In this document: positions 18,201-26,084 of the stretch, piece after piece
Layout of the letters: the number at the start of each line of letters is the position of its first letter
Numbering within the stretch: the stretch's first letter is position 1
Source: JANXQG01 sp963719885
GTDB lineage: Bacteria; Planctomycetota; Planctomycetia; Pirellulales; Thermoguttaceae
Direction of reading: 5' to 3'
Length of the DNA stretch: 64,000 nt
Assembly (NCBI GenBank): GCA_963719885.1
Contig: CAVRDP010000025.1
Coordinates: forward strand, 62,001-126,000
Notes under the pieces: model-generated
Databases searched by the model: none
The model's input: the letters and a program-made list of their open reading frames with translations, nothing else
What the model was told of the DNA's origin: nothing
Position numbers and translations under genes: made by a program

Positions 18201-18419
18201 GGCGGCGGCGGGCAGCCCACGCCCACCAGCCCGACCATCCGCGCCGCCCGGGCGCGAGCGATCTACTCCGAGGACCATGCCTACTCCGTGCGGAAATCGC
18301 ACGAGAACCCGGCCATCCTGGAGGTTTACGGGAAGTTTCTTACCGGCGGCCCCTGCGGGCATAAGAGCCACGAACTGCTGCACACGTCGTATACAAGGCG
18401 AGGGAAGTATATTGCGTGA
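15222..18419 (+). CDS. NuoF-like HydB fused to [FeFe]-hydrogenase HydA
   Basis: 1065 residues. Residues 1-395 are HydB/NuoF: FMN/NADH region GRGGAGFPT (47-55), CNADEGEPGTFKDR, GSGAYVCGEETALIESLEG, and 4Fe-4S ligands SCGQCTPC plus KCGLG. Residues ~455-1065 are HydA: [2Fe-2S] plant-type domain (GVCRICVVEI), His-Cys 4Fe-4S segment (ECYACTRNSHC), two ferredoxin clusters (CILCRRCVRTC, CINCGQCINRCP) and the three H-cluster motifs TSCSPGW, MPCSAKKFE and FMACPGGCLGGGGQ. It makes or oxidises H2, coupled to NAD(H) and probably ferredoxin as in bifurcating HydABC enzymes. Between ~16139 and ~16190 the frame is shifted by two compensating indels (true reading QRDLLRVSRNFLAFF before EESCG). The junction lies in an 18-bp triple repeat (16445-16498), so a lost stop codon cannot be excluded. 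Confidence 0.88.
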   Translation: MSTMTTIRTTTNQLTFSTIEPGSGLRAALARPSANALRKVQASGLRGRGGAGFPTSLKWELAAKSPGELKYVVCNADEGEPGTFKDRVILADFADLVFEGMTIGAWVIGAAQGIMYLRAEYTYLRPHLEAVLQRRRDAGLLGPAVGGQQGFAFDIAIRMGSGAYVCGEETALIESLEGQRGEPRNRPPFPIDTGFMGNPTIVNNVETFAWVTCVMTKGADWFKSIGTEKSTGRKLFSISGDCARPGVYEFPMGITVAELLKEVGGEGAKAVQIGGAAGQCVPASDFARTIAYEDIITGGSVIVLGPTARLAPRVAELPGVLLEESCGQCTPCREGIPKLLEGVELLQHGRCSMDYLRELCDLGETMQQASKCGLGQSASNALLSIVEHFQDEILGRAGRNGRRRTGEDHLMDSDHVMNSEHLMNKELQPIGLDTRAPASQRSRTAELLKNAKALGKQITVTIDGSPVTVPLGATILEAARELQIRIPTLCFHEDLCLAGVCRICVVEIDGQRTLQSACSYPITSPIRVTTHTAKVRRARRHVLDLLLGSHYGECYACTRNSHCELQSLAAEYGVDLFRFGHVSKPRYAIDASSHSVVRDMNKCILCRRCVRTCIDLQEVGVLEALHRGHSTKVGTFMDKPLADVVCINCGQCINRCPTGALRANDLTDEVWEAIDDPAKHVVIQTAPSPRAGIGECFGLEPGHPLTFQMNTALRGCGFDRVFDTNFAADLTIMEEGVELLLRLYRALVEKDATAVLPQFTSCSPGWVKYLEHFFPEFIPHLSTAKSPQQMFGALIKTYYAAANHLDPKDIVTVALMPCSAKKFECNRPEMCASGFKDIDYGLTTRELGKMIREAGLDLPKLAKSDFDAPFGTATGSGVIFGATGGVMEAALRTVLEVVTGEKVESFFDHADIVPLRGFEGVRYAEVPVTKVGPVPGLLQHLFPDWDWLLGATLKVGVCHGTANAKKVMADIQAGGRFSQCHFIEFMACPGGCLGGGGQPTPTSPTIRAARARAIYSEDHAYSVRKSHENPAILEVYGKFLTGGPCGHKSHELLHTSYTRRGKYIA
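16445..16498 (+). repeat. Three 18-bp tandem repeats at the HydB/HydA junction
   Basis: Three consecutive 18-mers of the form CCACSTGATGRACAGTGA encode DHLMDS, DHVMNS and EHLMNK. Each contains an in-frame ATG, and TGATG in another frame. They lie exactly where separate hydB and hydA genes would meet. Confidence 0.75.
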
Positions 18420-18422
18420 AAA

Positions 18423-18774
18423 ATGAAACCGGTAAATAAGAATCTGGTTGTCGAGGGCAGCGGCAACGTCTTTGCCGACCTTGATCTTCCGAATCCGGAC
18501 GATCTGCAAACGAAGGCGGAACTTACTCTGCAGCTATATCAGCGGATTAAAGCCCTCGGTCTGTCGCAGGTCAAAGCGGCGAAATTGATAGGACTGAAAC
18601 AGCCTGACGTGTCCAAGCTTATGAACGGTCGGTTTACGAGTTTTTCCGTGGAGCGGTTGTTGGAACTCTTCAATGCTTTGTCCGTGGACGTGGATATTGT
18701 TCTCCGTCCGGGAAGCGCGCGGCGGGCGACGTGGCACGGTCAAGGTCTTGGCAACTTCGGGATGTCGGCGTTAG
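18423..18774 (+). CDS. Xre-type helix-turn-helix regulator / HigA-like protein
   Basis: About 116 residues, starting 3 bases after the hydrogenase stop. The body LYQRIKALGLSQVKAAKLIG followed by KQPDVSKLMNGRF is a classic HTH, with SVERLLELFNALSVDVDIVLRP after it as in HigA2-type antitoxin or Xre regulators. A single-base indel near 18720 is likely: shifting frame gives the natural end GTVKVLATSGCRR and stop at 18774. Without it the frame runs on antisense to the next kinase gene, which is not real. No HigB-type toxin is adjacent, so a regulator of the hyd operon is as likely as an orphan antitoxin. Confidence 0.75.
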
Positions 18775-18788
18775 ACCCTAAGGTTCAT

Positions 18789-20684
18789 CTACGCCACCGG
18801 CAACGCAACCTTGAACGTCGTCCCCTTCCCTTCCTGGCTATCGATTTCCAGCGTTCCGCCGTGCTGCTGGACGATGCCGTAGCTCACGCTCAGACCCAAG
18901 CCGGTCCCCTTGCCCACCGGCTTGGTCGTGAAGAACGGCTCGAGGACCTTGTCGAGGTGCTCCTTCTTGATGCCGCAGCCGGTGTCGGTGACTTCGATGA
19001 CGATCCGGCCGTCCGTGGCGGAAGTGGCCAACATGAGCGTGCCGCCGTTGGGCATGGCCTCGCAGGCATTGAGCGAAAGGTTGATCAAGACCTGCTGCAA
19101 CTGGTTCTTGTCGCCGAGGACGTCGGGCAAGGGTTCCGTGAGGGCATCCACGAGTTGGATGTCCTGGAACGCGTCGCGCTTTCCCAAAAGGAGGATGGTC
19201 TGCCGCACCAGGTCGTTGATGTTGACTTGCGTCTTCACCTGCGGCGTTTCCCGGGCAAAGTCCAGCAGCCCCTTGACGATTTCCCTGGCCCGCTTGGTTT
19301 CGCGGATGATCAGCTCGAGGTCCTCGCGGTCCTGGGCGTCCATGTTCTCTTTTTGCCGCAGCAGGTCGGCAAAAGCGAGGACGCCGGTGAGGGGATTGTT
19401 GATTTCGTGCGCCACGCCGGCCGCCAGGCGGCCCACGGAGGCCAGTTGTTCGCTGCGGCCGACCTGCTGCCGCGTGGCTTGTTCGAGCAACTGCTCGCGT
19501 TCCTGCACGGCATGGGCCATGCTGTCGACGGCGCGGCACAAGAGGCCCATCTCGCCCGGCGGCTGAATGCCCACCCGTGCCGAGAGGTCGCCGCCAATCG
19601 CCTTTTGGCACATGGCCACCACGCGGCGAATGGGGCGGAGCACCAACTCGGTCGCCATCACCAGCAGTGCCAGGCTGATCAGAGTCGCTACGATCACCAG
19701 CGTCAAGACCACGCCGCTGATCACGTTGCACTGGTGGGTGAACGGGGCCTGCAACAGGCCCACGCCCAGGACCCCGATGGTCCGGCCTGCCGGGTCCTTG
19801 ATCGGCTCGTTCGCGGTGAGATACCAATCGCTGACGACGAACGACGGGGCGGACCAAACGCCGCCGCGGTCCAGCACCTCCTCGCATACCGGGGCGCTCA
19901 AGCGGGTCCCGACCGCGCGGTCGCCGTCTTCCGTCCGGAACGTGGTGGAAATCCGCAGGTCCCCCAGGAAGATGGTCACCGCGCCGATCTGCTTGCCCTG
20001 GTACACTTCGTCGCGGAAGACCTGCTGCTTGATCGCATCGACGATCCCGTAATGCTGGCTGAGCAGATCGCCGCCGTACAGGGCGGCTTGCAACTCTCCC
20101 CGAGCGTTGAACACGGGCACCGCCACGGCGGCCACCATTCCATCACTGCGGACGGTGTCGCTGGTGGGCCGCGCATTTTCCGTGGGGACGACCCGGATCG
20201 AGGCCCGTTGGACAAGCTCCGGTCCCTCGGTCAAGAGCCGTTCTGCCGAGAAAACGACGGTCCCGCTCACGGTTTTCCGCTCGGCCAGGGCCCTGGCGAC
20301 CAAGGGATCGGCCGAAAGGTCGTCGCCCGTCTGCTTGCCACCGGAGCGGCAGAGGACTTTTCCCGCCGGATCCAGCAAGACAACGAAGTCCACGCCTTGG
20401 GGTCCCGTCAGGTCGTGCAACATAGCTTCGAACTCCGCCCGCTCATTGCCTTTCAAGGCGGGGGCCAGCGTGTGGTCGCGGGCCGTGCCCTGCAACAGCG
20501 CGGCCATCACGCCCAGATGGTTGCCGTACGCAGCACGGGCGGCATTCAGGTTTCGTCGCACCCGCGTCTGCACTTCCTGCATCCAGACGTGATTCAAGTA
20601 CTGGAGCGTGATGAAGGAGAACAGCAAGTTCGCCACCAGAATAACCGCGATTACCGTGGCGGTCAGTTTGAAGCGAATCGTCAT
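18789..20684 (-). CDS. Membrane sensor histidine kinase with extracytoplasmic Cache-like domain
   Basis: 631 residues. TM1 at ~8-30, an extracytoplasmic sensor region ~31-300 of double-Cache type (repeated RVRRNLNAARAAYGN, VLLDPAGKVL, DWYLTANEPIKD, GVLGVGLLQAP), TM2 at ~303-330, HAMP (LRPIRRVVAMCQKAIGGDLSARV), HisKA with AAGVAHEINNPLTG, and HATPase_c with NLSLNACEAMPNGG, VTDTGCGIKK, FFTTKPVGKGTGLGLS. All catalytic boxes are intact. The start at ATG 20684 has a perfect GGAGG five bases upstream. It is convergent with the hydrogenase operon and the Xre gene, and is a candidate input for the sigma-54 regulators in this block. Confidence 0.93.
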   Translation of the reverse strand: MTIRFKLTATVIAVILVANLLFSFITLQYLNHVWMQEVQTRVRRNLNAARAAYGNHLGVMAALLQGTARDHTLAPALKGNERAEFEAMLHDLTGPQGVDFVVLLDPAGKVLCRSGGKQTGDDLSADPLVARALAERKTVSGTVVFSAERLLTEGPELVQRASIRVVPTENARPTSDTVRSDGMVAAVAVPVFNARGELQAALYGGDLLSQHYGIVDAIKQQVFRDEVYQGKQIGAVTIFLGDLRISTTFRTEDGDRAVGTRLSAPVCEEVLDRGGVWSAPSFVVSDWYLTANEPIKDPAGRTIGVLGVGLLQAPFTHQCNVISGVVLTLVIVATLISLALLVMATELVLRPIRRVVAMCQKAIGGDLSARVGIQPPGEMGLLCRAVDSMAHAVQEREQLLEQATRQQVGRSEQLASVGRLAAGVAHEINNPLTGVLAFADLLRQKENMDAQDREDLELIIRETKRAREIVKGLLDFARETPQVKTQVNINDLVRQTILLLGKRDAFQDIQLVDALTEPLPDVLGDKNQLQQVLINLSLNACEAMPNGGTLMLATSATDGRIVIEVTDTGCGIKKEHLDKVLEPFFTTKPVGKGTGLGLSVSYGIVQQHGGTLEIDSQEGKGTTFKVALPVA

Positions 20685-21180
20685 GACGACCTCCCGGTCT
20701 CGATGGAATCGAGACGCCCTGGCAATGAGGGTTCCTTGGCGAACATCACTTTGCCCATTGTACTTCGCTTGGTCAGCGGATGCAGCCGGAACTTGTCGAT
20801 CGCAAGGCACTTTGCTACCTCCTCGTGGGTCGCAAAACGCTTGTCTTGTTTGCGCAAGTGTCCAGCAAGTCATCACTCCGTTCTTAGGGTTGATTCCCGG
20901 CATTTTCGAGCCCTTCGAGCCGTAGAGAGCCGGGTATTGTCCTTCTCGGTGCTGGCGCCAGAATTACTCTGGCTTGGGTGCCAGAGAGCCGGCATCTGAA
21001 TGCGAGGACCGGTAGCCTGAGTTTGACCGCCCCCGCCGGGCGGTCGTAGAAGAGTTTGACCTGCCGGTCCTCTCCACACCGGCCAGGAAGAAAGCATCCA
21101 GGCTGAAGAAGCCCGCTACGGTGGCGGGCTTCTTCCGTTTCTTGGACGGTTGTCTGCGAACATTGGGACGTCGACGATGC
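20685..21180. other. Structured intergenic region
   Basis: 496 bp without a credible gene. It is rich in nested inverted repeats: GCCAGA...TCTGGC near 20948-20965, GAGGACCGG (21002) with CCGGTCCTC (ending 21073), and an inner GACCGCCC/GGGCGGTC hairpin near 21028-21047. A strong hairpin follows at 21105-21135. It could hold a structured RNA, or simply repeats and a terminator. Confidence 0.4.
21105..21135. terminator. Strong hairpin, probable terminator downstream of HD gene
   Basis: Perfect 12-bp stem GAAGAAGCCCGC / GCGGGCTTCTTC with a 7-base loop, followed on the plus strand by a T-rich stretch. It lies 46 bp past the stop of the minus-strand HD gene and may work in both directions. Confidence 0.65.
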
Positions 21181-21768
21181 CTAGTGCTTTCCGCCGATTC
21201 CCAGCTCCTCGGCATGCGGTTTCAAGGCGTCAATGACAAACTGAATGTGCTGGTCGAGGTCCACGCCGAGCAGTTCCACGCTGCGGCGAATGATTTCTCG
21301 ATCCACCTTGGCGGCGAATGCCTTGTCTTTGAGCTTCTTCTTCACGCTCGCTGGTTCGAGCGTGGCAATGCCCTCGGGCCGAACGAGGCAGCAGGCGATG
21401 ACAAAGCCCGTCAATTCGTCACAGGCCAGCAAAGCCTTGTCCATCGTCGTCTTCGGCGGCAGGCCCCACTTGGTCTGATGAAACGAGACGGCGTAGGCGA
21501 TTTCTTCTTCGCCCTGCTCTTGCAGCCAGTCCACAATCCGCCGGGGATGGTCTTCCGGCCATCGATCGTAGTCAGCGTCGTGCAGAAGGCCAGCGATGGC
21601 CCAGACTTCGGGATCACCGCCATACTTCAAGGCTGCCGCCCGCATCACGATTTCGACGGAGCGGGCATGTCCTCGGAGCGACGGGCTCGTGGCCCAGGCA
21701 TGAAGCTGTTGCAAGGCCTGGTCACGGGTGATGGTCCGGACTTTTCTCTTTGCCGAAGAGCGGATCAA
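21181..21768 (-). CDS. HD-domain hydrolase
   Basis: About 195 residues. HD-family metal ligands are seen in LRGHARSVEIV and GLLHDADYDRWPEDHP (His...HisAsp), with a later LLACDELTGFV aspartate, as in small HD hydrolases of uncertain substrate found next to nucleotide or tRNA genes. The start is unclear: the conserved part begins at TITRDQALQQLHAW, no ATG lies there, and TTG 21768 is the nearest candidate in frame, so an indel near the start is possible. It follows the DinB-like remnant on the same strand with overlap. Function beyond metal-dependent phosphohydrolase is not inferred. Confidence 0.75.
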   Translation of the reverse strand: MIRSSAKRKVRTITRDQALQQLHAWATSPSLRGHARSVEIVMRAAALKYGGDPEVWAIAGLLHDADYDRWPEDHPRRIVDWLQEQGEEEIAYAVSFHQTKWGLPPKTTMDKALLACDELTGFVIACCLVRPEGIATLEPASVKKKLKDKAFAAKVDREIIRRSVELLGVDLDQHIQFVIDALKPHAEELGIGGKH

Positions 21769-22222
21769 CTTGCGCAGGAGCCAGATCTCGCCCGAGTGGG
21801 CAGGCTTCGTCGTGCAAGGCATGAAGGATGGCATAACGGGCCGTGTGATTGCCTCTTGCCGGCAAGGGGCGAGATAACTGCTCCTCGCTTAGTCCTTCGA
21901 TCACCTGCCGCAAGCGCGAGCCTCTGCTCGGTCAATTGGGCGACGACCTGTGTCAGCGGCGGCCAGCGATACGACGCAACCTGGGCGGGTTTGCTCTCCC
22001 AACTGAAGATCTCAAACCACCCTTCCGGGATCCGGGGCAGGTCGCCCAGAGCCTCCATGGCCAGCGACTCGACGAGCAAGAAGCTGTGCCCGGCGTGCCA
22101 AAGAATATGATTCTGCAACTCGGGCGGAGGCCAGTGGGCTTCCTGGTCGGTTACAGCTGAAGCAACCGCAGGGTCTTGCCACGCACTTCGTCCAAGAGCA
22201 TCAACAGCGATTGATCCGACAT
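21760..22222 (-). pseudogene. DinB-like protein, frame broken at least three times
   Basis: The ATG at 22222 starts MSDQSLLMLLDEVRGKTLRLL, then the frame shifts (near 22155) to VTDQEAHWPPPELQNHILWHAGH, shifts again (near 21930) to RQVIEGLSEEQLSRPLPA and HALHDEA, and again (near 21790) to HSGEIWLLRKL. These are DinB/YfiT superfamily landmarks (four-helix metal-binding fold with spaced His: WHAGH, LHDEA, HSGE). It may be an intact gene broken by sequencing errors or a decaying gene; the density of breaks matches fdhA, where errors are the likelier cause. Confidence 0.6.
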
Positions 22223-22234
22223 GATGGATTCCCT

Positions 22235-22384
22235 CTACTTCTTCTTCCACGCCCGGACATATTCGATGCTGAACGTCGAGGGCAAGTCCTCAGCAGCATC
22301 AGTACGACAATCAGTGTCCGCATGGTAATCTCCTTTCGGCAAGAACCTGTCCGAGAACCGGACTGGGCCTGGCACAATCCAGGG
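22235..22384 (-). pseudogene. C-terminal tail of a GH16-like/secreted protein (remnant)
   Basis: An open frame of 49 codons ends in DLPSTFSIEYVRAWKKK and stop. This resembles the final strand and tail of GH16-type beta-jelly-roll proteins (xxVEYVRAW). Nothing of the rest of such a gene precedes it. A different frame here gives MRTLIVVLMLL with a good AAAGGAG site, so a small signal-peptide-like ORF is an alternative reading. Confidence 0.3.
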
Positions 22385-22409
22385 TTACTTCAAGGTTCTC
22401 GGATAGGTT
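22344..22409. repeat. Inverted repeat AACCTGTCCGAGAACC
   Basis: 16-bp arms AACCTGTCCGAGAACC (22344-22359) and GGTTCTCGGATAGGTT (22394-22409) with one mismatch. A further GAACCTGTCCGAGA lies at about 25800, so it is probably a dispersed element. Confidence 0.5.
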
Positions 22410-22572
22410 TCAATTATCAAGCCATGATTATAGCCGTGGAACCAAAAGACGCAAATCGTCTTCACCGACTTTCGGCTTGCAACAAATGATTACCGGTTTC
22501 CGCAATCGGAAGTCGGACTGCCTCACGGCAAAAACGAGGATGCGTTCAAAAGACCAAAATCAGGCTCGTCGA

Positions 22573-22790
22573 TCACCGTCCCTCGATCCGGCTGATGGGC
22601 CCGATGGTCGCTTTGGTCGCGCGAACGTAGTCGTTCGGCGCCAGGAGCATCTGTCGTCCGCGGACTCCCGCCGACACCGCCACTACGTCGAACAATTGCA
22701 TCAGTTCGTCAACGTACACGGGATAGTCTCGCGTTGGTCTTCATAAACCACTCCGCACGATCGTTTCTTCAGGATGGGGATCGCCGTCAT
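22573..22790 (-). pseudogene. Short YbaK/EbsC-like (aminoacyl-tRNA deacylase) remnant
   Basis: ATG 22790 has AGAGGA six bases upstream. It starts MTAIPILKKRSCGVVYEDQR and, after one missing base near 22725, continues VYVDELMQLFDVVAVSAGVRG and MLLAPNDYVRATKATIGPIS to a stop at 22573. The second part resembles the C-terminal half of YbaK-type editing proteins (DVVxVSAGxRG...LAPxDLVRxT). At about 72 residues it is under half the normal ~150-160, so an internal deletion or another small family is possible. Confidence 0.4.
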
Positions 22791-22979
22791 TATATCCTCT
22801 GTTTATCCGTCCTCAGCGGCTTTCCAGATTGACCAAAGAATTTGCCTGGCGGGGTACTTGCAATTCCCTGTCTTGCGGTAGTAGACTGAATTCAGACTAG
22901 CCGGTCCCACCTATTCGACAGAAATGCTCCTGTCGATGCCGGCGTGTAGTCACAGTCCCACCTCATAAGGAGTATGGTT

Positions 22980-23852
22980 ATGGTTCGATCTCTGTTGTCT
23001 TTGGCCCTTGCGCTAGGGCTGACCCTCAGCACGGCATTGGCCGCTGATCCAGTGAAGACGCCGGCGGCCCCGAAATCGCCGGCCCCCGCCACGCAGAAGC
23101 CGGTCGCCAAGCCGGTCACCAGGCATGCCAAAAAGCATGCCGCACCGCAGGTTGTTGCAAGCTCCGAAGTCGCCGCCGCCAAGCAGCGGTTGGCTGCGGC
23201 GCAAGCGGCGGCCGAGACCGCTCAGAAGAAGGCCGCTGCTGCCCGCAAGGAAGCCTGGGAAAGCGCTCAGAAGGCTGAAGCTGCCATCTCAGCGGCAATG
23301 AACAAGCAGGCGGAAGCTGCCCAGTTGCAGGCATCCGCCGACGCATCGGCCTGGAATATTCGCCGGGCCGTAATGGCCCTCCGCCAGGCCGAAGAGGCCG
23401 AGCAGCTTGCCACGGCCAGGAAGCATGCCGAAGAGGCAAGGCAAGCGGAAGAGAACGCGCGAGTTGCCGCGGCGAAGAAGCAGGCCGAAGAGGCGAAGAA
23501 GGCCCAAGAGGCACGTCAAGCTGCGCTCGCCAAGCAGCAGGCCGAGGCCAGGCAGCAGGCCGAAGCGGCGCGGAAGGCCCAAGAGCGCGTCAAGCTGCGC
23601 TCGCCAAGCAGCAGGCTGAGGCCAGGCAGCAGGCCGAAGCGGCGCGGAAAGCCCAAGAGGCACGTCAAGCGGCGCTCGCCCAACAGCAAGCCGAGGCCAA
23701 GAAGGCAGCCGAGGCTAAGAAGCAGGCCGACGCGACGAAGGCCGCGGCACTGAAAAAGGCAGCCGAAGCCATGAAGGCCGTTGTGGCCAAGAAGGCCGCA
23801 GAACGCCAAGAAAGCAGCCCTGCCGACGGTCAAGCCGGCTGTGAACAAGTAA
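22980..23852 (+). CDS. Secreted Ala/Lys/Glu-rich coiled-coil protein (TolA-like composition; two indels)
   Basis: Signal peptide MVRSLLSLALALGLTLSTALA at the start, then a Pro/Lys-rich segment and about 200 residues of near-continuous helix with AEEARQAEENARVAAAKK-like repeats. This composition is typical of a long coiled coil (TolA domain II style); no catalytic domain is seen. The start at 22980 is preferred over 22974 because AAGGAG sits 7 bases upstream of it. A missing base near 23590 (a repeat copy reads GAGCGCGTC instead of GAGGCACGTC) and an extra base near 23808 break the frame; corrected, it ends LPTVKPAVNK at 23852. The DNA is itself internally repetitive, so copy number may vary. 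Confidence 0.7.
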
Positions 23853-24085
23853 TCGATTGCTCGCCATTCGCCCTCACCGGCGCAATATAGAGCCACAAGG
23901 GGAGGCTGTGGTCGCCACGACCGCGCCTCCCATTTTTTATATGGTCAAAACACAGGTCGGCCGGTATTTGCAATCGAAGACAGGCCGTACTACGATGGAC
24001 GATGAAAACATCGGCGGGCTGCGAGATTACACTACGGATGTCGGGCCCACTGCTTCCGTTCCGTCCCCTTGAACGCAGGCTTGCC

Positions 24086-25177
24086 ATGAAACCAAATCTC
24101 TTCGCGCCTATCGTCCTCATGTTGACTACGTCCCTGTTCGGCCAAGACCCGGCGTTGGACGACCTGCCCACGTTACGGACCTTCGAGTCGCATCGAATCA
24201 CCTCCGCCGATCCCACGGGCGGCAATGCCGACTGCTGGAACATCGGGCCGGGGCAGACCCGCGTGCTGGCCGAGATCCAGGGACCGGGCCGCATCGTCCA
24301 CTTCCGCGACAACATTACCAGCCACGAGCCGCACCATCTCCAACTCCACGTCCTCCGCATCTACTGGGACGGCGAGAAGGAGCCCAGCGTCGAGGCGCCG
24401 GTGGGCGATTTCTTCGGCGTCGGCTTTGGTTTCAGCGAGCGCGTCAGCTCCGCCTTGATGTGCATCGACCAGCGACCGGGGAAACTGACCGATTCAACGG
24501 CGACGGGGGCCGCCCGCAACTGCTACATTCCGATGCCCTTTGCCCGCTCCGCCCGCATCACGCTCACGAACGAGGGCCGGCAGTCCAGTCTCCACTGGGT
24601 CGAGATCAACTATCGGACGTACAAGAGCCCGCCGCCGGACCAGCTCTATTTCCACGCCCAATACCGTCAAGGCACGCCGCCGCCCGAAGGCCCGTACCTG
24701 ATCCTGGACGCCAAGGGCCGGGGCCACCTCGTGGGTTGCGTGCTGAGCGTAAAGAACAACGACGGCGGCTGGTGGGGCGAAGGGGACGAGATCGTGTGGA
24801 TCGACGGCAAACACGCCATGCAAGGCACCGGCTCGGAAGACTATTTCGGCGAGTCGTACGGGCTGCGCCCGGGTTGCTTTCCTTACTTCGGCGTCACGCT
24901 CCTGGAGGAGCCGTTTACCACGGCCTACCGCTGGCACGTGCCCGACCCGGTGACGTTTCGCGAGTCGCTGCGATTCTCGATCGAGCAGGGCAACGGCGCC
25001 CCGCCCTTCCGCAGCGGCAATTATTACTACAGCGTGGCCTATTGGTACCAGACCGAACCCCATCTGCCTTTTCCGAAGCTGCCGAGCGTGGCGGAACGCA
25101 TAAGCTGGTCTGCCGGCGCCAAGGGTGTCGTGGAAGGCGAAAGCATGAAGATCCTTACTAAAACCGGCCACCGCTGA
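24086..25177 (+). CDS. DUF2961 / GH172-family glycoside hydrolase, secreted
   Basis: 363 residues with a short signal peptide (NLFAPIVLMLTTSLFG). Landmarks of the DUF2961 double jelly-roll family: GPGRIVHFRDNI, GDFFGVGFGF, NCYIPMPF, HWVEINYRTY, GRGHLVGCVLSV and GTGSEDYFGESYG. Known GH172 members act on alpha-D-arabinofuranosides and difructose anhydrides; the substrate here is not known. It should act outside the cytosol on plant or algal glycans. It overlaps the convergent gene at 25158 by 20 bp. A 233-bp region upstream holds no gene. Confidence 0.88.
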   Translation: MKPNLFAPIVLMLTTSLFGQDPALDDLPTLRTFESHRITSADPTGGNADCWNIGPGQTRVLAEIQGPGRIVHFRDNITSHEPHHLQLHVLRIYWDGEKEPSVEAPVGDFFGVGFGFSERVSSALMCIDQRPGKLTDSTATGAARNCYIPMPFARSARITLTNEGRQSSLHWVEINYRTYKSPPPDQLYFHAQYRQGTPPPEGPYLILDAKGRGHLVGCVLSVKNNDGGWWGEGDEIVWIDGKHAMQGTGSEDYFGESYGLRPGCFPYFGVTLLEEPFTTAYRWHVPDPVTFRESLRFSIEQGNGAPPFRSGNYYYSVAYWYQTEPHLPFPKLPSVAERISWSAGAKGVVEGESMKILTKTGHR

Positions 25178-25889
25178 CAGCCCCGAGAACAAACCGCTCA
25201 TGTCCGTCGGAATCCATGAGTTCCGCTTCAGAACCATCAGGGCGTACGTGAGGAAAATTCATGGCCGGCACGCCTCCGCCCAGTTCCTCCAATTGCCAGC
25301 GGACCTCCGGGTCGTCTTGATCTCGGGCGACCGAGGTCACGGCGTTCATCAGGCCGAAAGCCGATCGATCATCGTCCTCCCAGAATGTCTCCATGACCTC
25401 AGCTTGCAGGTCCGCCGCGATCGTCCGCCAAAAGGACGAGAAGAGCAACAAGGTAGAAACATCGCTCGCGACTTCCCTGGTCGTGGCGGACCTGACCTGC
25501 CGAATGGCGTGGGCAAACACCCCCACTGCGGAGCAGGCGTGCATTGCCTCGCGCAACTGCTCGTTCACGGCTTCGATGGTCTCGGAGGGAGCGGCAAAGT
25601 CGACGCGCCCGATACGTCGAGACTCGGCCACCTGGGGCGTGATCGCGCCGTTCCGGCAGACCTGGCGGAAGAGGTACGGGCAGACTTCGATCTCCTGTCC
25701 GACGGTCCTCACGGCGATGCCGCCCTCGACAATATCCTTCGGACGTACCTCGTCGCTCAAAGGAATAATGGCGCGAAGGAATAGTCGTCGTCCATCGTCG
25801 AACCTGTCCGAGACCGTTCCTCCGATGATGGTCAGTTCGTCAACGACGGTTGCGTGGATGTCTTGTGTGGCTGGAAGCAGCATCTCCAT
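25158..25889 (-). CDS. Conserved hypothetical protein, DUF932-like
   Basis: 243 residues. The ATG at 25889 has AGGAGA at ideal distance (6 bases). The C-terminal part FGLMNAVTSVARDQDDPEVRWQLEELGG resembles the tail of phage/plasmid-associated DUF932 proteins (NALTxxARDxxxxxxRWxLEExGG); the middle RLFLRAIIPLSDEV and CRNGAITPQV also suit that family. No catalytic motif was recognised and there is no signal peptide. It is divergent from the MFS gene, with a hairpin between them. Confidence 0.6.
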   Translation of the reverse strand: MEMLLPATQDIHATVVDELTIIGGTVSDRFDDGRRLFLRAIIPLSDEVRPKDIVEGGIAVRTVGQEIEVCPYLFRQVCRNGAITPQVAESRRIGRVDFAAPSETIEAVNEQLREAMHACSAVGVFAHAIRQVRSATTREVASDVSTLLLFSSFWRTIAADLQAEVMETFWEDDDRSAFGLMNAVTSVARDQDDPEVRWQLEELGGGVPAMNFPHVRPDGSEAELMDSDGHERFVLGAVSGGRF

Positions 25890-26024
25890 AAACAATCTCC
25901 TTATGTCACAGGGACCAAGGCAGGCACGCCACAAGGCTACAAGCGTCGAGCGCTTCCCGCCCGGAAGCCAGGATCTCGCCAATCGGATGCATTATACGCG
26001 TTTACCTGGGTCAGGGCCAACGAT

Positions 26025-26057
26025 AGCCCCCATACACAGTGGGGGCTGTGGTTTTTT
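26025..26057 (+). terminator. Rho-independent-type hairpin upstream of MFS gene
   Basis: The stem AGCCCCC / GGGGGCT (26025-26031, 26041-26047) with a 9-base loop is followed by GTGG and six T. Lying 28 bp before the MFS start on the same strand, it could end incoming transcripts or act as an attenuator in the MFS leader. Confidence 0.6.
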
Positions 26058-26084
26058 GTTCGAATTGGTAGGATAAACACCGCC

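Noticed and set aside
16401..18509. 702-codon open frame on the minus strand
   Set aside because: Antisense to the hydrogenase catalytic subunit with all cluster motifs; no recognisable protein.
18775..20999. Long plus-strand continuation of the Xre gene frame (858 codons in total)
   Set aside because: Runs antisense to a complete histidine kinase; results from an indel near 18720 that removes the Xre stop.
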